A stretch of 64,000 bases of DNA from Streptomyces sp. NBC_00440 (GTDB lineage: Bacteria > Actinomycetota > Actinomycetes > Streptomycetales > Streptomycetaceae). The stretch spans positions 2,365,501 through 2,429,500 of the forward strand of contig NZ_CP107921.1 in the NCBI RefSeq assembly GCF_036014215.1, written 5' to 3'. Both the position numbers and the translations under genes were made by a program. This document shows positions 54,790-64,000 of this stretch, piece after piece; the stretch's first letter is position 1; every line of letters begins with the position of its first letter. Below the pieces are notes generated by a model. It saw nothing but the letters and a program-made list of their open reading frames with translations. It was not told the origin of the DNA and made no database searches.

Positions 54790-56220
54790 ATGGCGATCGA
54801 TACCTCACCCGCACTCACCCCGACTCCCGCCCCACCAGCAGCCGACGACCGGCTCACCGGCCGGGCCAGGCTCGTCCTGCTCGTCCTGTGCGCGGCCCAG
54901 TTCATGGTGGCGCTCGACTTCTCCGTACTCAACGTGGCGCTCCCGGTGCTCGGCCAGGACCTGGGCATGACCCGGGCCGGGCTCCAGTGGGCCGTCACCG
55001 CCTTCGCACTGCCCTCCGGCGGCTTCCTGCTGCTCTTCGGCCGGATCGCCGACCTCTTCGGCCGGCGCAAGCTGTTCCTCACGGGTCTCGCCGTCTTCGG
55101 CACGGCCTCGCTGGTCGCGACCTTCGCCTGGAACCAGGAGGTCTTCCTCACCGGCCGGGCCCTCCAGGGTCTGGGCGCCGCGGTCATCGTGCCGACCGGG
55201 ATGTCCCTGCTGACCACCACGTTCCCCGAAGGCCCGCAGCGCGACCGGGCGCTGGGCATCAGCGGCACCCTGCTCTCGCTCGGCTTCACCGTCGGCATGG
55301 TGCTGGGCGGCGTCCTGACGGACACACTGGGCTGGCGCTCGACCATGGGCCTGCTGGGCGCCGCAGCGGTGATCGTGCTCGCCCTGGCTCCCCGGCTGCT
55401 CACCGAGTCGCGCCACTCCGAGCGGCCGCGGCTCGACATCCCCGGAGCGGTGACCGTCACCGGCGGGCTGCTCGCGATGATCTACGCACTGTCGACGGCG
55501 GCCCAGCGCGGCTTCGGCCACGCCGAGGTCCTGGTGTCGCTGGTACTGGGCATCGCCCTGCTGGCCGGCTTCGTGGTCGTCGAATCCCGCGCCGACGCCC
55601 CGCTGGTGTCCCTGCCGATGCTGAAGCGGCGCACCGTGGCCTGGGGCAACCTGGGCGGGCTCATCACCTTCTCGATGATGTCGACGGTGGTCTTCGTCCT
55701 GACCCTGTACCTCCAGGAGGTCCTGCACCTGTCCAGCTTCCGGACGGGGCTGGTCTTCGGTGTCCAGGGCCTGGCATCGGTGGCCGCCGGAATGGCCGCC
55801 CCGAAGGTCATCGGACGGTTCGGTGCCCGCCGGGTGCTGGTCGGTTCGCTGCTCGCCCAGGGCCTGTTCATCGCCACGATGGTGGGACTCGGCGCCCACT
55901 CGGGGGTCTGGCTGGCCACGGTCGCCGTCTCGGTGGCCAGCATGGCCCACCTGGGCGCGATCATCTCGTACGGGCTGACCGTCACCTCGGGTGTGCCGGA
56001 CGCCGAACAGGGCCTGGCCACCGGGCTCGTCACCACCACCCAGCAGGTCGGCATCACCATCGGCATCCCGCTGCTGGGGGTCCTGGCCACCACCCGGACC
56101 GACCTCTTCGACGGGGTGCGGACCGTGCTGGGCATCGCGGCGGCGATCCTCGTCGGGACCGCGGTGCTGGTGGCGGCGGGGCTCAGCCGGCGCAGCCGTG
56201 ACCGCGGCCGCACCGCTTGA
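54790..56220 (+). CDS. MFS transporter, DHA2 (EmrB/QacA) family
   Basis: A 476-residue, 14-helix exporter. LDFSVLNVALPVLGQDLGM in helix 1, GRIADLFGRRKLFL (motif A) and GMVLGGVLTDTLGWR (motif C region) are clear. A cytoplasmic tail RRSRDRGRTA ends the protein. ATG 54790 is 43 bases past the -10 element, the same distance as in the paralogous unit at 5348. Controlled by the divergent XRE regulator. Convergent with mmcQ. Substrate unknown. Confidence 0.87.
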   Translation: MAIDTSPALTPTPAPPAADDRLTGRARLVLLVLCAAQFMVALDFSVLNVALPVLGQDLGMTRAGLQWAVTAFALPSGGFLLLFGRIADLFGRRKLFLTGLAVFGTASLVATFAWNQEVFLTGRALQGLGAAVIVPTGMSLLTTTFPEGPQRDRALGISGTLLSLGFTVGMVLGGVLTDTLGWRSTMGLLGAAAVIVLALAPRLLTESRHSERPRLDIPGAVTVTGGLLAMIYALSTAAQRGFGHAEVLVSLVLGIALLAGFVVVESRADAPLVSLPMLKRRTVAWGNLGGLITFSMMSTVVFVLTLYLQEVLHLSSFRTGLVFGVQGLASVAAGMAAPKVIGRFGARRVLVGSLLAQGLFIATMVGLGAHSGVWLATVAVSVASMAHLGAIISYGLTVTSGVPDAEQGLATGLVTTTQQVGITIGIPLLGVLATTRTDLFDGVRTVLGIAAAILVGTAVLVAAGLSRRSRDRGRTA

Positions 56221-56233
56221 GAGGCCTTGGGGG

Positions 56234-56587
56234 TCAGGCGCGGTCGAGCCGCAGGCGCTCCGCCTTCGGCAGACCGGCCACCACCAGGTCGTACGAATCC
56301 TCGATGAGCTCACGGACCAGACGGTCGGGCAGCGGCCCGACCGTCACCGTGTTCCAGTGGCGCTTGTTGAGATGCCAGCCGGGGACGACCGCCTCGTACT
56401 CGGCGCGCAGCCGGACCGCTTCGTCCGGGTCGCACTTGAGCGAGATCTGCAGCGGGTCACCGTCGAGGTGGCTCAGGGCGAAGACCTTGCCGCACACCTT
56501 GAACACCGAGGTCTCCGGACCGAACGGGAACTCCTCGGCCGCGGCGTTGAATTCCAGGCAGAACGCCCTGAGCTGCTGCGGTGTCAT
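56234..56587 (-). CDS. MmcQ/YjbR-family DNA-binding-like protein
   Basis: A 117-residue protein of the CyaY-like MmcQ/YjbR fold. [23 protein letters not shown] starts it, then VFKVCGKVFALSHLDGDPLQ and PGWHLNKRHWNTV, the conserved core. Function is not established; some members bind DNA. ATG 56587 overlaps the corC stop (ATGA), so it is translated with corC. It converges with an exporter, 13 bp apart. Confidence 0.85.
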   Translation of the reverse strand: MTPQQLRAFCLEFNAAAEEFPFGPETSVFKVCGKVFALSHLDGDPLQISLKCDPDEAVRLRAEYEAVVPGWHLNKRHWNTVTVGPLPDRLVRELIEDSYDLVVAGLPKAERLRLDRA

Positions 56588-57876
56588 CCCGCTGCCTCCT
56601 CCACATCGGCGACCGGCTCGGCCAGCACGGTCACGATCTTGTTCCGGCGGCCCGCGGGGGACTCGGCGGTGAGCCGCAGCCGCCTGCCGTCCGGCAGGTC
56701 GACGGTCGCGGACGCTCCCGCGATCGGCACCCGGCCGAGAGCCTTGGCCAGCAGACCGCCGACGGTCTCCACGTCTTCGTCGTCGTACTCGTCCAGGCCG
56801 TACAGCTCGCCCAGATCCTCGATGTCCAGGCGGGCGGTGACCCGGAAGCGGCCCTCGCCCACGTCCTCCACCTGCGGCAGCTCACGGTCGTACTCGTCGG
56901 TGATCTCGCCGACGATCTCTTCGAGGATGTCCTCGATGGTGACGATGCCCGCCGTGCCGCCGTACTCGTCGATGACGACGGCGACATGGTTGCGGTCCTG
57001 CTGCATCTCGCGCAGGAGATCACCGGCGTTCTTGGTGTCGGGCACGAAGACGGCGGGGCGCATCGCAGTGGAGACGAGGTCGGTCTCCGCGTCCCGGCTG
57101 ATGTGGGTCTTCCTGACCAGGTCCTTGAGGTAGACGACGCCGACGATGTCGTCCTCGTTCTCCCCGGTCACCGGGATCCGCGAGAAGCCCGAGCGCAGCG
57201 CCAGCGTGGTGGCCTGACGGATCGTCTTGGAGCGCTCGATGCAGACCAGGTCGGTGCGCGGGACCATCACCTCACGGACCAGGGTGTCGCCCAGCTCGAA
57301 GACGGAGTGCACCATCCGGCGCTCGTCGTCCTCGATCAGCGACTCCTGCTCGGCGAGGTCGACCATGGCGCGCAGCTCGGCCTCGGACGCGAACGGGCCC
57401 TTGCGGAAGCCCTTTCCGGGAGTCAGCGCGTTACCGATGAGGATCAGCAGCTGCGGGACCGGGCCCATCACGCGGGCGAGCGGCAGCAGCACATAGGCGG
57501 CAGCGGTCGCCGTGTTCAGCGGGTGCTGGCGGCCGATGGTGCGCGGCGAGACGCCGACGGCCACATAACTCACCAGCACCATCAGGGCGATGGCCAGCGC
57601 CAGCGCCTGCCAGGTCTCGGACAGCTCCTGGAGGCAGACATAGGTGACGAGGACCCCGGACGCCATCTCGCAGGCGACCCGCACGAGGAGCGCCACATTG
57701 AGATACCGGGTCGGGTCGGTGGCGATCTGCGCCAGCTTCTCGCTGCCGCGCCGCCCCGACCGTACGGCCTCGGCGGCCCGGAAGCTCGATGTACGGGCGA
57801 TACCCGTCTCGGCGCAGGCCGCCAGCCAGGCGACCACGACCAGCGCGACCGCACCGACGATCAGCTGCGCGGTCAT
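56584..57876 (-). CDS. CNNM/CBS-domain transporter-like protein (CorC/HlyC family)
   Basis: A 430-residue membrane protein. Residues 1-190 form the CNNM transmembrane domain (three to four helices), followed by paired CBS domains ([14 protein letters not shown], and [20 protein letters not shown]) and a C-terminal CorC_HlyC domain ([19 protein letters not shown]). The family is linked to magnesium and cobalt efflux. ATG overlaps the ybeY stop and its stop overlaps mmcQ, so the three are one translational unit below phoH. Confidence 0.9.
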   Translation of the reverse strand: MTAQLIVGAVALVVVAWLAACAETGIARTSSFRAAEAVRSGRRGSEKLAQIATDPTRYLNVALLVRVACEMASGVLVTYVCLQELSETWQALALAIALMVLVSYVAVGVSPRTIGRQHPLNTATAAAYVLLPLARVMGPVPQLLILIGNALTPGKGFRKGPFASEAELRAMVDLAEQESLIEDDERRMVHSVFELGDTLVREVMVPRTDLVCIERSKTIRQATTLALRSGFSRIPVTGENEDDIVGVVYLKDLVRKTHISRDAETDLVSTAMRPAVFVPDTKNAGDLLREMQQDRNHVAVVIDEYGGTAGIVTIEDILEEIVGEITDEYDRELPQVEDVGEGRFRVTARLDIEDLGELYGLDEYDDEDVETVGGLLAKALGRVPIAGASATVDLPDGRRLRLTAESPAGRRNKIVTVLAEPVADVEEAAG

Positions 57877-58370
57877 GAGACGGTCGGCGCCGGTGAGGGG
57901 CCGGTGTGTCCCTTCTCCGTCCGCCAGCCGTCGACGATCGCGGCCTGGAGGCCGAACATCTCGGCCTTCTCGTCGGGCTCCTCGTGGTCGTAGCCCAGCA
58001 GGTGCAGCACCCCGTGGACGGTCAGGAGCTGGAGCTCCTCGTCCATGGAGTGCTGCGTCGGGGCTTCCTCGCCCTGCTGCTTGGCGACCTCGGGGCAGAG
58101 CACGATGTCACCGAGGAGCCCCTGCGGAGGCTCCTCGTCGTCCTTGGCCGGCGGACGCAGCTCGTCCATCGGGAAGGACATGACATCCGTGGGACCCGGC
58201 AGGTCCATCCACTGGATGTGCAGTTGCTCCATGGCCTCGGTGTCCACGACGATCACGGACAGCTCGGAGAGCGGGTGGATCCGCATCCGGGTGAGGGCGT
58301 AGCGGGCGATGTCGAGGATCGCCTGCTCGTCGACCTCGGTTCCGGACTCGTTGTTGACGTCGATCGACAT
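57873..58370 (-). CDS. ybeY: endoribonuclease YbeY
   Basis: A 165-residue zinc-dependent rRNA maturation nuclease. The zinc motif [11 protein letters not shown] holds the three histidines, and DVMSFPMDE is the second conserved region. ATG 58370. It follows phoH by 28 bp and overlaps corC by ATGA. Order phoH-ybeY-corC is conserved in actinobacteria. Confidence 0.94.
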   Translation of the reverse strand: MSIDVNNESGTEVDEQAILDIARYALTRMRIHPLSELSVIVVDTEAMEQLHIQWMDLPGPTDVMSFPMDELRPPAKDDEEPPQGLLGDIVLCPEVAKQQGEEAPTQHSMDEELQLLTVHGVLHLLGYDHEEPDEKAEMFGLQAAIVDGWRTEKGHTGPSPAPTVS

Positions 58371-58398
58371 GGGGCCTGCTGACTCTTTCGGTCTGTGC

Positions 58399-59466
58399 CT
58401 ACAGCCGTTTCCGGCTGTCGCGCTTCTCGCCGGCGCGCTTCTCGCCGCCGTGTTTCTCGCTGTCCTGCTTCTGGTTGTCGTGCTTCTCGTACGCGTCGAC
58501 GATACGGCCGACGAGCTTGTGCCGGACGACATCCTCCGTGGTGAGCCGGGAGAAGTGCACGTCGTCGATGCCCTCCAGGATGTCCTGCACCTGACGCAGG
58601 CCGCTCTTCGTGCCGCTCGGCAGGTCGACCTGGGTGACGTCACCGGTGACGACGATCTTCGAGTCGAAGCCGAGGCGGGTGAGAAACATCTTCATCTGCT
58701 CGGCGCTGGTGTTCTGCGCCTCGTCGAGGATGATGAAGGCGTCATTCAGAGTGCGGCCCCTCATATAGGCCAGCGGCGCCACCTCGATCGTCCCCGCCGC
58801 CATCAGCCGGGGGATCGAGTCCGGGTCCAGCATGTCGTGGAGCGCGTCGTACAGCGGGCGCAGATACGGGTCGATCTTGTCGAAGAGCGTGCCGGGGAGG
58901 AAGCCGAGCCGCTCCCCCGCCTCGACGGCCGGGCGGGTCAGGATGATCCGGCTGACCTGCTTGGACTGCAGGGCCTGGACCGCCTTGGCCATCGCGAGGT
59001 ACGTCTTGCCGGTGCCCGCCGGGCCGATGCCGAAGACGATGGTGTTCTTGTCGATGGCGTCGACGTACCGCTTCTGGTTGAGCGTCTTGGGGCGGATCGT
59101 GCGGCCGCGGCTGGACAGGATGTTCTGGGTCAGGACCTCGGCGGGGGTCTCGCCTCCCGGCTCGCCCTCGCCGTTCTCGCTGGCCCGGAGCATGGCGATC
59201 GAGCGTTCCACAGCGTCCTCCGTCATCGGCTGCCCGGTGCGGAGCACCAGCATCATCTCGTCGAACAGGCGCTGGATCAGGGCGACATCGGCCGCCGCTC
59301 CTGTGGCACTGATCTCATTGCCCCGGACATGGATATCGGCCGCCGGGAACGCCGTTTCGATCACGCGCAACAGCGAGTCGCCCGAGCCGAGCAGCATCAC
59401 CATGGGGTGTGCGGCCGGGACCGTGATGTGGGCACGCGCCTGCGGCTGTGTAGGTGTCTGAGTCAT
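58399..59466 (-). CDS. phoH: PhoH-family ATPase
   Basis: A 355-residue protein with an N-terminal KH-like region and a P-loop NTPase of the PhoH (helicase-like) family: [20 protein letters not shown] (Walker A), [18 protein letters not shown] and IILDEAQNT (Walker B). The C-terminal 30 residues are a Lys/Glu/Gln-rich tail with [13 protein letters not shown] repeats. ATG 59466 has GAGGG seven bases upstream. It is the first gene of phoH-ybeY-corC-mmcQ. Confidence 0.93.
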   Translation of the reverse strand: MTQTPTQPQARAHITVPAAHPMVMLLGSGDSLLRVIETAFPAADIHVRGNEISATGAAADVALIQRLFDEMMLVLRTGQPMTEDAVERSIAMLRASENGEGEPGGETPAEVLTQNILSSRGRTIRPKTLNQKRYVDAIDKNTIVFGIGPAGTGKTYLAMAKAVQALQSKQVSRIILTRPAVEAGERLGFLPGTLFDKIDPYLRPLYDALHDMLDPDSIPRLMAAGTIEVAPLAYMRGRTLNDAFIILDEAQNTSAEQMKMFLTRLGFDSKIVVTGDVTQVDLPSGTKSGLRQVQDILEGIDDVHFSRLTTEDVVRHKLVGRIVDAYEKHDNQKQDSEKHGGEKRAGEKRDSRKRL

Positions 59467-59571
59467 GGGCCGGCCCTCGGGCCTGCGCATACCTCCCGTT
59501 GCAGGGTTCTCGCTGCTCGACAACCTCTGGATCTCCAAGCCTACGACGCCGCACTGACAACGCCAGGGTTT

Positions 59572-60663
59572 TTACGGCGTGCGGAAGCCGATCGTCGGCA
59601 CGGCCCGGCGCAACGGCCAGGAACGGGCCGCCGCGGGCAGCAGTTCCTCCAGGAAGGCGTACCGGCGCAGCGCGGCCCGGTCCTGGCCCGCGCAGGTCCG
59701 CACCTGCTGCCACCAGGCGGCGACCTCGGCCCAGCCGGGTGCCGAGAGCGAGCCGCCGAACTCCTGGACCGAGAGCGCCGCCGTGAGCCCCGCGAAGGCC
59801 AGCCGGTCGGCGAGCGGCCAGTCCGCCAGCGTCCCGGTGACGAAGCCCGCGACGAAGACGTCGCCCGCGCCCGTCGGGTCGAGTGCCTCGACCTCGATGG
59901 CGGGCACCGAAGCGGCCTCGCCGGTGGATCCGTCCACCGCGTACGCCCCCTCTGCACCCAGTGTGACGACGGCCAGCGGGACCTTCTCGGCGAGGGCGTG
60001 GGCCGCGGCGCGCGGGCAGTCGGTGCGGGTGTAGCGCATCGCCTCCTCGGCGTTGGGCAGGAACGCCTCGCAGTGCTCCAGGTCGGCGAGGCACCCCAGG
60101 TCCCAGCGTCCGGTCTCGTCCCAGCCGACGTCGGCGAAGACCTTCGTACCGCGGTCGGCGGCGTGCAGCACCCACTCCTCGCGGCTGCCGGGCCCCAGTG
60201 AGGCGATGGCGGCGCGGGCGCGCGGCGGGCAGCTGGGGTAGCTGCTGAAGGGGGGTGGTGCCTCGTGGCCGTGCGAGACCATGGTGCGCTCGCCCTCGTA
60301 CGCCATGGAGACGGTGACCGGGGAGTGCCAGCCGGGCACGGTGTGGGAGCGCGACAGGTCGATCTGCTCGCCCTGTTCCAGGGCGTCCCAGCAGTACTCG
60401 CCGTAGTGGTCGTCGCCGAAGGCCGCGGCGAGCGAGGTGTGCAGCCCGAGCCGGGCCAGCGCGGTGGCCATGTTGGCCACCCCGCCGGGGCTCGAACCCA
60501 TGCCGCGCGCCCAGGACTCGGTGCCGCGCACCGGTGCGCTGTCGAGGCCGGTGAAGATGATGTCCAGGAAGACCGTGCCGGTCAGATAGACGTCACAGGG
60601 CGGATCGTCGGGACGGCGGGTCTCCTTCAGCGGGTCAAGGGCGGGCTCGGCAGGAATGGCCAC
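59572..60663 (-). CDS. PfkB-family carbohydrate kinase
   Basis: A 363-residue ribokinase-like sugar kinase. The N-terminal GMGSSPGGVANMATALARLG binds sugar; the C-terminal DPTGAGDVFVAGF carries the catalytic Asp and anion hole. GTG 60663 has GGAG six bases upstream. It is separated from the glucarate genes by 183 bp and from phoH by 105 bp, so it is probably its own transcript. The substrate (sugar or nucleoside) cannot be told. Confidence 0.87.
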   Translation of the reverse strand: MAIPAEPALDPLKETRRPDDPPCDVYLTGTVFLDIIFTGLDSAPVRGTESWARGMGSSPGGVANMATALARLGLHTSLAAAFGDDHYGEYCWDALEQGEQIDLSRSHTVPGWHSPVTVSMAYEGERTMVSHGHEAPPPFSSYPSCPPRARAAIASLGPGSREEWVLHAADRGTKVFADVGWDETGRWDLGCLADLEHCEAFLPNAEEAMRYTRTDCPRAAAHALAEKVPLAVVTLGAEGAYAVDGSTGEAASVPAIEVEALDPTGAGDVFVAGFVTGTLADWPLADRLAFAGLTAALSVQEFGGSLSAPGWAEVAAWWQQVRTCAGQDRAALRRYAFLEELLPAAARSWPLRRAVPTIGFRTP

Positions 60664-60846
60664 CGTATGCTCCAACGGGTCGCGAACTGGCCAACGGTGC
60701 GGTTGGAGACCAGTCTGCACCACGGGTTCGGCAGGAGCGCGGACATGCCCCGGGCTGCGGCGTCCGACGGTGGCCGTGCCCGCCCGCTCAGGCTGCCGCG
60801 GGCGTGCCGCCCTGACCTTGTCGTTGCGCCCGCCGCCCCCGGTGGT

Positions 60847-62157
60847 TCACCAGCGGGGCAGCACCGGGGACGTCCAGTCCTCGTAACCCTTCGCCTTGCG
60901 CATCGCGGTGACGTCGTCACGATCACGCATGGTGCCGTCGTCATCGGCCCAGCGCCGGTGCAGCGCGGCGAGCTTGTCCCGGTCGAGTTCGACACCGAGA
61001 CCGGGGGCCTCGGAGACCGGGAGGCAACCGTCGGTGAAGACATGGCGGTTGGTGATCACGTCGTCGGTCTGCCACGGGTAGTGGCTGTCGCAGGCGTAGT
61101 CCAGGTTGGGCACGGTGGCCGCGACATGGGTCATCGCGGCGAGGCTGATGCCCATGTGGGTGTTGGAGTGCATGGAGAGCCCGACGCCGAACGTGCGGCA
61201 GATCGCGGCAAGTTCACGGGTGGCGTGCAGTCCGCCCCAGTAGTGGTGGTCGGAGAGGACCACCTGGACCGCGTCGGTCAGGAAGGCCGCACGGATCTCC
61301 GGGACCGTGGTCACGCACATGTTGGTGGCGAGCGGCACGTCGGTGCCCGCGGAGACCTCCGCCATGGCGGCGGTGCCGGGGGCCGGGTCCTCCAGGTATT
61401 CCAGTACGCCGGCGAGCTCGGCGGCGACCTTCAGCGAGGTCTGCGGGGTCCAGCCGCCGTTGGGGTCGAGCCGCAGCGGGTGGCCCGGGAATGCCTCGGC
61501 CAGGGCCTTCACCGCGGCGATCTCCTGGTCCGGCGGGAAGACGCCGCCCTTGAGCTTGAAGGAGGTGAAGCCGTAGTCGTCCACGAACCGCCGTGCCTGC
61601 GCGACGATGCCCGCCGGGTCCACGGCCTCGCCCCAGGTGTCGGACTCCCCCGCACCGTCCGGGTGTTCGGCCCAGCGGTAGAAGAGGTACGCGCTGTACT
61701 CGACCGCGTCGCGCACCTTCCCGCCGAGCAGCGCGTGCACCGGCAGGCCCTGGACCTTGCCCAGTGCGTCGAGGCAGGCCACCTCGAAGGCGGAGAAGAC
61801 CGAGAGCCGCAGTTTGTCCGCGGTCTGGACGCCGCGGAGCCCGCCCACGTCGACCGAGTCGTCCACCCGTGCGCCGCCGATGCCCACGTGCTGGGCGAGT
61901 GCGGCGAGGCCGTTGAGGTCGGCGATGGACCGGCCCGGCAGCAGTTCGGCGTAGGGCCGGGCTATGTCCAGATACCTGGTGTCGCCGTAGGTCTCGCCGA
62001 CACCGCTGACCCCGTCCGCCGTGACGATCTCGACGACGAGCCGCGGGGTGTAGGGCTGGTGCACGCCCTGCACATTGAGCAGTGGCGGGTCGGAGATCAG
62101 TACCGGGGTGAGCCGTACCTCGGCGATCGTCAGGTCGCGCGGGGTGTTCGGTGTCAT
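60847..62157 (-). CDS. glucarate dehydratase-like enolase-superfamily enzyme
   Basis: A 436-residue dehydratase converting D-glucarate to 5-dehydro-4-deoxyglucarate. The KxK base region is SFKLKGG, metal-binding residues are in LRLDPNGGW and YLEDPAPG, and the second base in MHSNTHMGI, in the pattern of GudD. ATG 62157 overlaps the stop of the aldolase-like gene by ATGA. The pair forms the first two steps of the glucarate-to-2-oxoglutarate route, under the IclR regulator at 63292. Confidence 0.88.
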   Translation of the reverse strand: MTPNTPRDLTIAEVRLTPVLISDPPLLNVQGVHQPYTPRLVVEIVTADGVSGVGETYGDTRYLDIARPYAELLPGRSIADLNGLAALAQHVGIGGARVDDSVDVGGLRGVQTADKLRLSVFSAFEVACLDALGKVQGLPVHALLGGKVRDAVEYSAYLFYRWAEHPDGAGESDTWGEAVDPAGIVAQARRFVDDYGFTSFKLKGGVFPPDQEIAAVKALAEAFPGHPLRLDPNGGWTPQTSLKVAAELAGVLEYLEDPAPGTAAMAEVSAGTDVPLATNMCVTTVPEIRAAFLTDAVQVVLSDHHYWGGLHATRELAAICRTFGVGLSMHSNTHMGISLAAMTHVAATVPNLDYACDSHYPWQTDDVITNRHVFTDGCLPVSEAPGLGVELDRDKLAALHRRWADDDGTMRDRDDVTAMRKAKGYEDWTSPVLPRW

Positions 62158-63152
62158 CGTGTCGCTCCTACGAGGTCGAGTCCGGCGGTCAGCAGGGTGT
62201 CCAGGGCCGCGAGGTCGTCGGGGCCCGGGTCGGTCAGGGGTGCGCGCACCGGGCCGACCCGGTGGCCACGCAGCCGGGCGGCGGCCTTGACCAGGGAGAC
62301 GGCGTAGCCGGGGACCCGGTCGCGGAGCTCGACCAGCGGGACGTAGAAGCCGCGCAGCAGCGCGTCCAGGCGTGCCTGGTCGTCCGTGCGCAGGGCGGTG
62401 AAGAAGGCTCCGGCGATCTCGGGGGCGAAGGCGTGGACGGCGGAGGAGTAGGCGGGGACGCCCACGGTGGCGTAGGCGCGGGCCTGCATCTCGGCGGTGG
62501 ACGCGCCGTTGAAGAAGAGGAAGCCGTCCGGTGCGGCGAGGGTCAGCCGCTGGAGCCGGTCGAGGTCGCTGTGGCCGTCCTTGAGCCCGATGACGCCGGG
62601 TACGGCGGCGATGCGGCGCAGCGAATCGGCGGTGAAGGCGACTTGGCCGCGCTGGTAGGCGATGAGGGGCAGCCGGGTGCGGGCGGCGATCTGCTCCAGC
62701 TGTGCGACGAGTCCGTCCTGCGGGGCCGCCACGAGGTAGTGCGGGAGGACGAGTGCCGCGTCGGCGCCCGCCTCCTCTGCGATCCGGGCGAATCTGACGG
62801 CCTGCGCCCAGCCGTATCCGATGCCCGCGACGACGGGTGTCCGCCCGGCGGCCGCCTCGACGGTCGCGGTGACGACGCTGCGGTACTCGTCCTCGTCCAG
62901 CGAGAAGAACTCTCCGGTGCCGCAGGCCGGGAAGACCGCGCCAGGGGCGGCGGCCAACTGGGTTTCCAGGTAGGCCCGGTACCCGTCGATGTCGAGCTCT
63001 CCGCCGTCGGTGAAGGGGGTCAGCGGGAAGGAGAGGACCCCGCGGGCCATGCCTTCCCGGAGCCGCGCCACTGCCCCGGCCGCTTCAGCCGATCGCGGAC
63101 CGGCACCCGTATCCGTCCCTGGGCCGGTCCCCGTGTTGGTCCCCGTGTCCAT
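62154..63152 (-). CDS. 5-dehydro-4-deoxyglucarate dehydratase
   Basis: A 332-residue class I aldolase-fold enzyme (DHDPS family). It removes water and CO2 from 5-dehydro-4-deoxyglucarate to give 2-oxoglutarate semialdehyde. FPLTPFTDGGELDIDGYRAY at the start, FPACGTGEFFSL, and the Schiff-base lysine in VIGLKDGHSDLDRL are visible. ATG 63152 has GGAG upstream; the first 20 residues are a Gly-Thr-rich repeat. The semialdehyde dehydrogenase completing the route is not in the window. Confidence 0.9.
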   Translation of the reverse strand: MDTGTNTGTGPGTDTGAGPRSAEAAGAVARLREGMARGVLSFPLTPFTDGGELDIDGYRAYLETQLAAAPGAVFPACGTGEFFSLDEDEYRSVVTATVEAAAGRTPVVAGIGYGWAQAVRFARIAEEAGADAALVLPHYLVAAPQDGLVAQLEQIAARTRLPLIAYQRGQVAFTADSLRRIAAVPGVIGLKDGHSDLDRLQRLTLAAPDGFLFFNGASTAEMQARAYATVGVPAYSSAVHAFAPEIAGAFFTALRTDDQARLDALLRGFYVPLVELRDRVPGYAVSLVKAAARLRGHRVGPVRAPLTDPGPDDLAALDTLLTAGLDLVGATR

Positions 63153-63175
63153 TCATGTCTCCGTATGTAGATGGC

Positions 63176-63195
63176 GTCCATGCATGGGAATGGAC
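63176..63195. promoter_or_regulatory. candidate IclR operator
   Basis: GTCCAT (63176-63181) and ATGGAC (63190-63195) are inverted, and the perfect palindrome CCATGCATGG (63178-63187) overlaps the first. It lies between the glucarate genes (start 63152) and the IclR gene (63292). Confidence 0.5.
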
Positions 63196-63291
63196 AGTAG
63201 GTACATGAACGGGAGGCGTCAAGGGTGCCGACCGACCCCGCACGACCCCGCCGCTCCGTGGGGTCCGAACGGGAGGCTCTAAGCTCTGGAC

Positions 63292-64000
63292 ATGCCGGAG
63301 ACCGGGGGCGTACGCGAGGTGAAGTCGGCGGGCCGCACCGTCGAACTGCTGGAGGTCCTCGCCGCGCGTGGCGACCGGCCCGCCCGGTTGCGGGAACTCG
63401 CCGATGAGCTCGGCGTCCCCCGCAGCTCCATGTACGCCCTACTACAGACGCTGACCGACCGCGGCTGGGTCCGCACCGACGCCACGGGATCGCTGTACGG
63501 CATCGGGATCCGCGCCCTGCTCACCGGCACCAGCTATCTCGACACGGACCCCCGGGTGCGCGCGGTGAAGCCGTATCTCGACAAGGCGTCCACCGCACTG
63601 GGCGAGACCGTCCACCTGGGGCGGTTCGACCGCGGTGACGTCGTCTATCTCGCCACCCGCGAGTCGCACGAGTATCTGCGCACCCTCAGCCGCGTCGGCC
63701 GCAGGCTGCCCGCCCATGTCAGCGCGCTGGGCAAGGCGCTGCTCGCCGAGCGAGCCGCTGACGGGCCGGACGGGCTGCCCGTCGGCGAGCTGGAACGGCT
63801 CACCCCGAACACCCTGGCCGACCGGGCCGCCCTCGACGCCGATCTGGCGCTGGTGCGCGAGCGGGGCTACGCGGTCGACCGCGAGGAGGGCGTCACCGGC
63901 ATCGTCGGTTTCGGCTTCGCGCTGCGGTACGACACGCCCGCGGTGGACGCCGTCAGCTGCTCGGTTCCGGTGACCCGGCTGACCGCTGAGCGCGAGCGCC
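63292..64000 (+). CDS. IclR-family regulator, C-terminus cut by window edge
   Basis: The first 236 codons of a regulator of about 250-260 residues. The helix-turn-helix is VKSAGRTVELLEVLAARGDR with LADELGVPRSSMYALLQTLT; the effector domain (LGETVHLGRFDRGDVVYLAT, LPAHVSALGKALLAE, VTGIVGFGFAL) is of the IclR type. ATG 63292 lies 140 bp from the divergent glucarate pair, its likely target, with glucarate or galactarate a possible effector. The last codons lie beyond 64000. Confidence 0.9.
   Translation, partial: MPETGGVREVKSAGRTVELLEVLAARGDRPARLRELADELGVPRSSMYALLQTLTDRGWVRTDATGSLYGIGIRALLTGTSYLDTDPRVRAVKPYLDKASTALGETVHLGRFDRGDVVYLATRESHEYLRTLSRVGRRLPAHVSALGKALLAERAADGPDGLPVGELERLTPNTLADRAALDADLALVRERGYAVDREEGVTGIVGFGFALRYDTPAVDAVSCSVPVTRLTAERER

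Overview
The window is a high-GC, gene-dense stretch with GTG and TTG starts, GGAGG-type ribosome sites and several apparently leaderless genes. Gene content and order fit a Streptomyces (or close relative) core chromosome. A minus-strand backbone recurs through the window: ppdK, dusB, glyS, uppS, recO, leuA, era, a cytidine-deaminase-like gene, corC, ybeY and phoH. Between these lie transport, regulatory and catabolic blocks, many on the plus strand. I saw no rRNA, tRNA, CRISPR array, phage or insertion sequence.

Layout. 1-6.8 kb: the 5' part of ppdK, dusB, and two DHA2-type exporters around an XRE/MmyB-like regulator. 7-11.3 kb: a small DUF6243 protein, an APC amino-acid transporter with an Lrp regulator, and an aldo/keto reductase with a TetR regulator. 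11.3-22.2 kb: a catabolic cluster around a beta-keto-acid cleavage enzyme. It holds acetoacetyl-CoA synthetase, an alpha/beta hydrolase, an MFS carrier, two Fe(II)/2-oxoglutarate dioxygenases, a quinone oxidoreductase, an AraC regulator and an acyl-CoA ligase. 22.3-32.2 kb: an ArsR-MFS pair with a clear operator, an ECF41 sigma factor, hydrolases, an AraC regulator, a glutamate-synthase-like flavoenzyme, and GNAT, DUF3040 and DUF899 proteins. 32.4-39 kb: glyS, znuACB with zur, uppS, recO. 39-46.6 kb: the urease operon ureABCFGD, a TetR/SnoaL/NmrA divergent set and a TerB-like protein. 46.9-53.8 kb: leuA with its leader peptide, an M4 protease with an emfourin-like inhibitor gene, era, amtB-glnK and a deaminase-like protein lacking Cys and His. 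53.8-64 kb: a second XRE-MFS pair, mmcQ, corC, ybeY, phoH, a PfkB kinase and a glucarate pathway pair beside an IclR regulator cut by the window edge.

How genes work together. The cleavage enzyme of the 11-22 kb cluster would release acetoacetate, which the synthetase in the same cluster can convert to acetoacetyl-CoA. The other enzymes probably prepare an unidentified substrate. Two promoters in this cluster share an unusual TnAAGA-N19-TAGCGTGGC pattern. The two XRE-MFS pairs share a 28-bp promoter/operator layout at the same distance from the transporter start.

A repeated oddity is short direct or tandem repeats at gene 3' ends that re-copy the last codons and stop: 4329-4419, 17290-17391, 45863-45906 and 53229-53310. 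Repeat tails or junctions also occur in ureB and between znuA and znuC.
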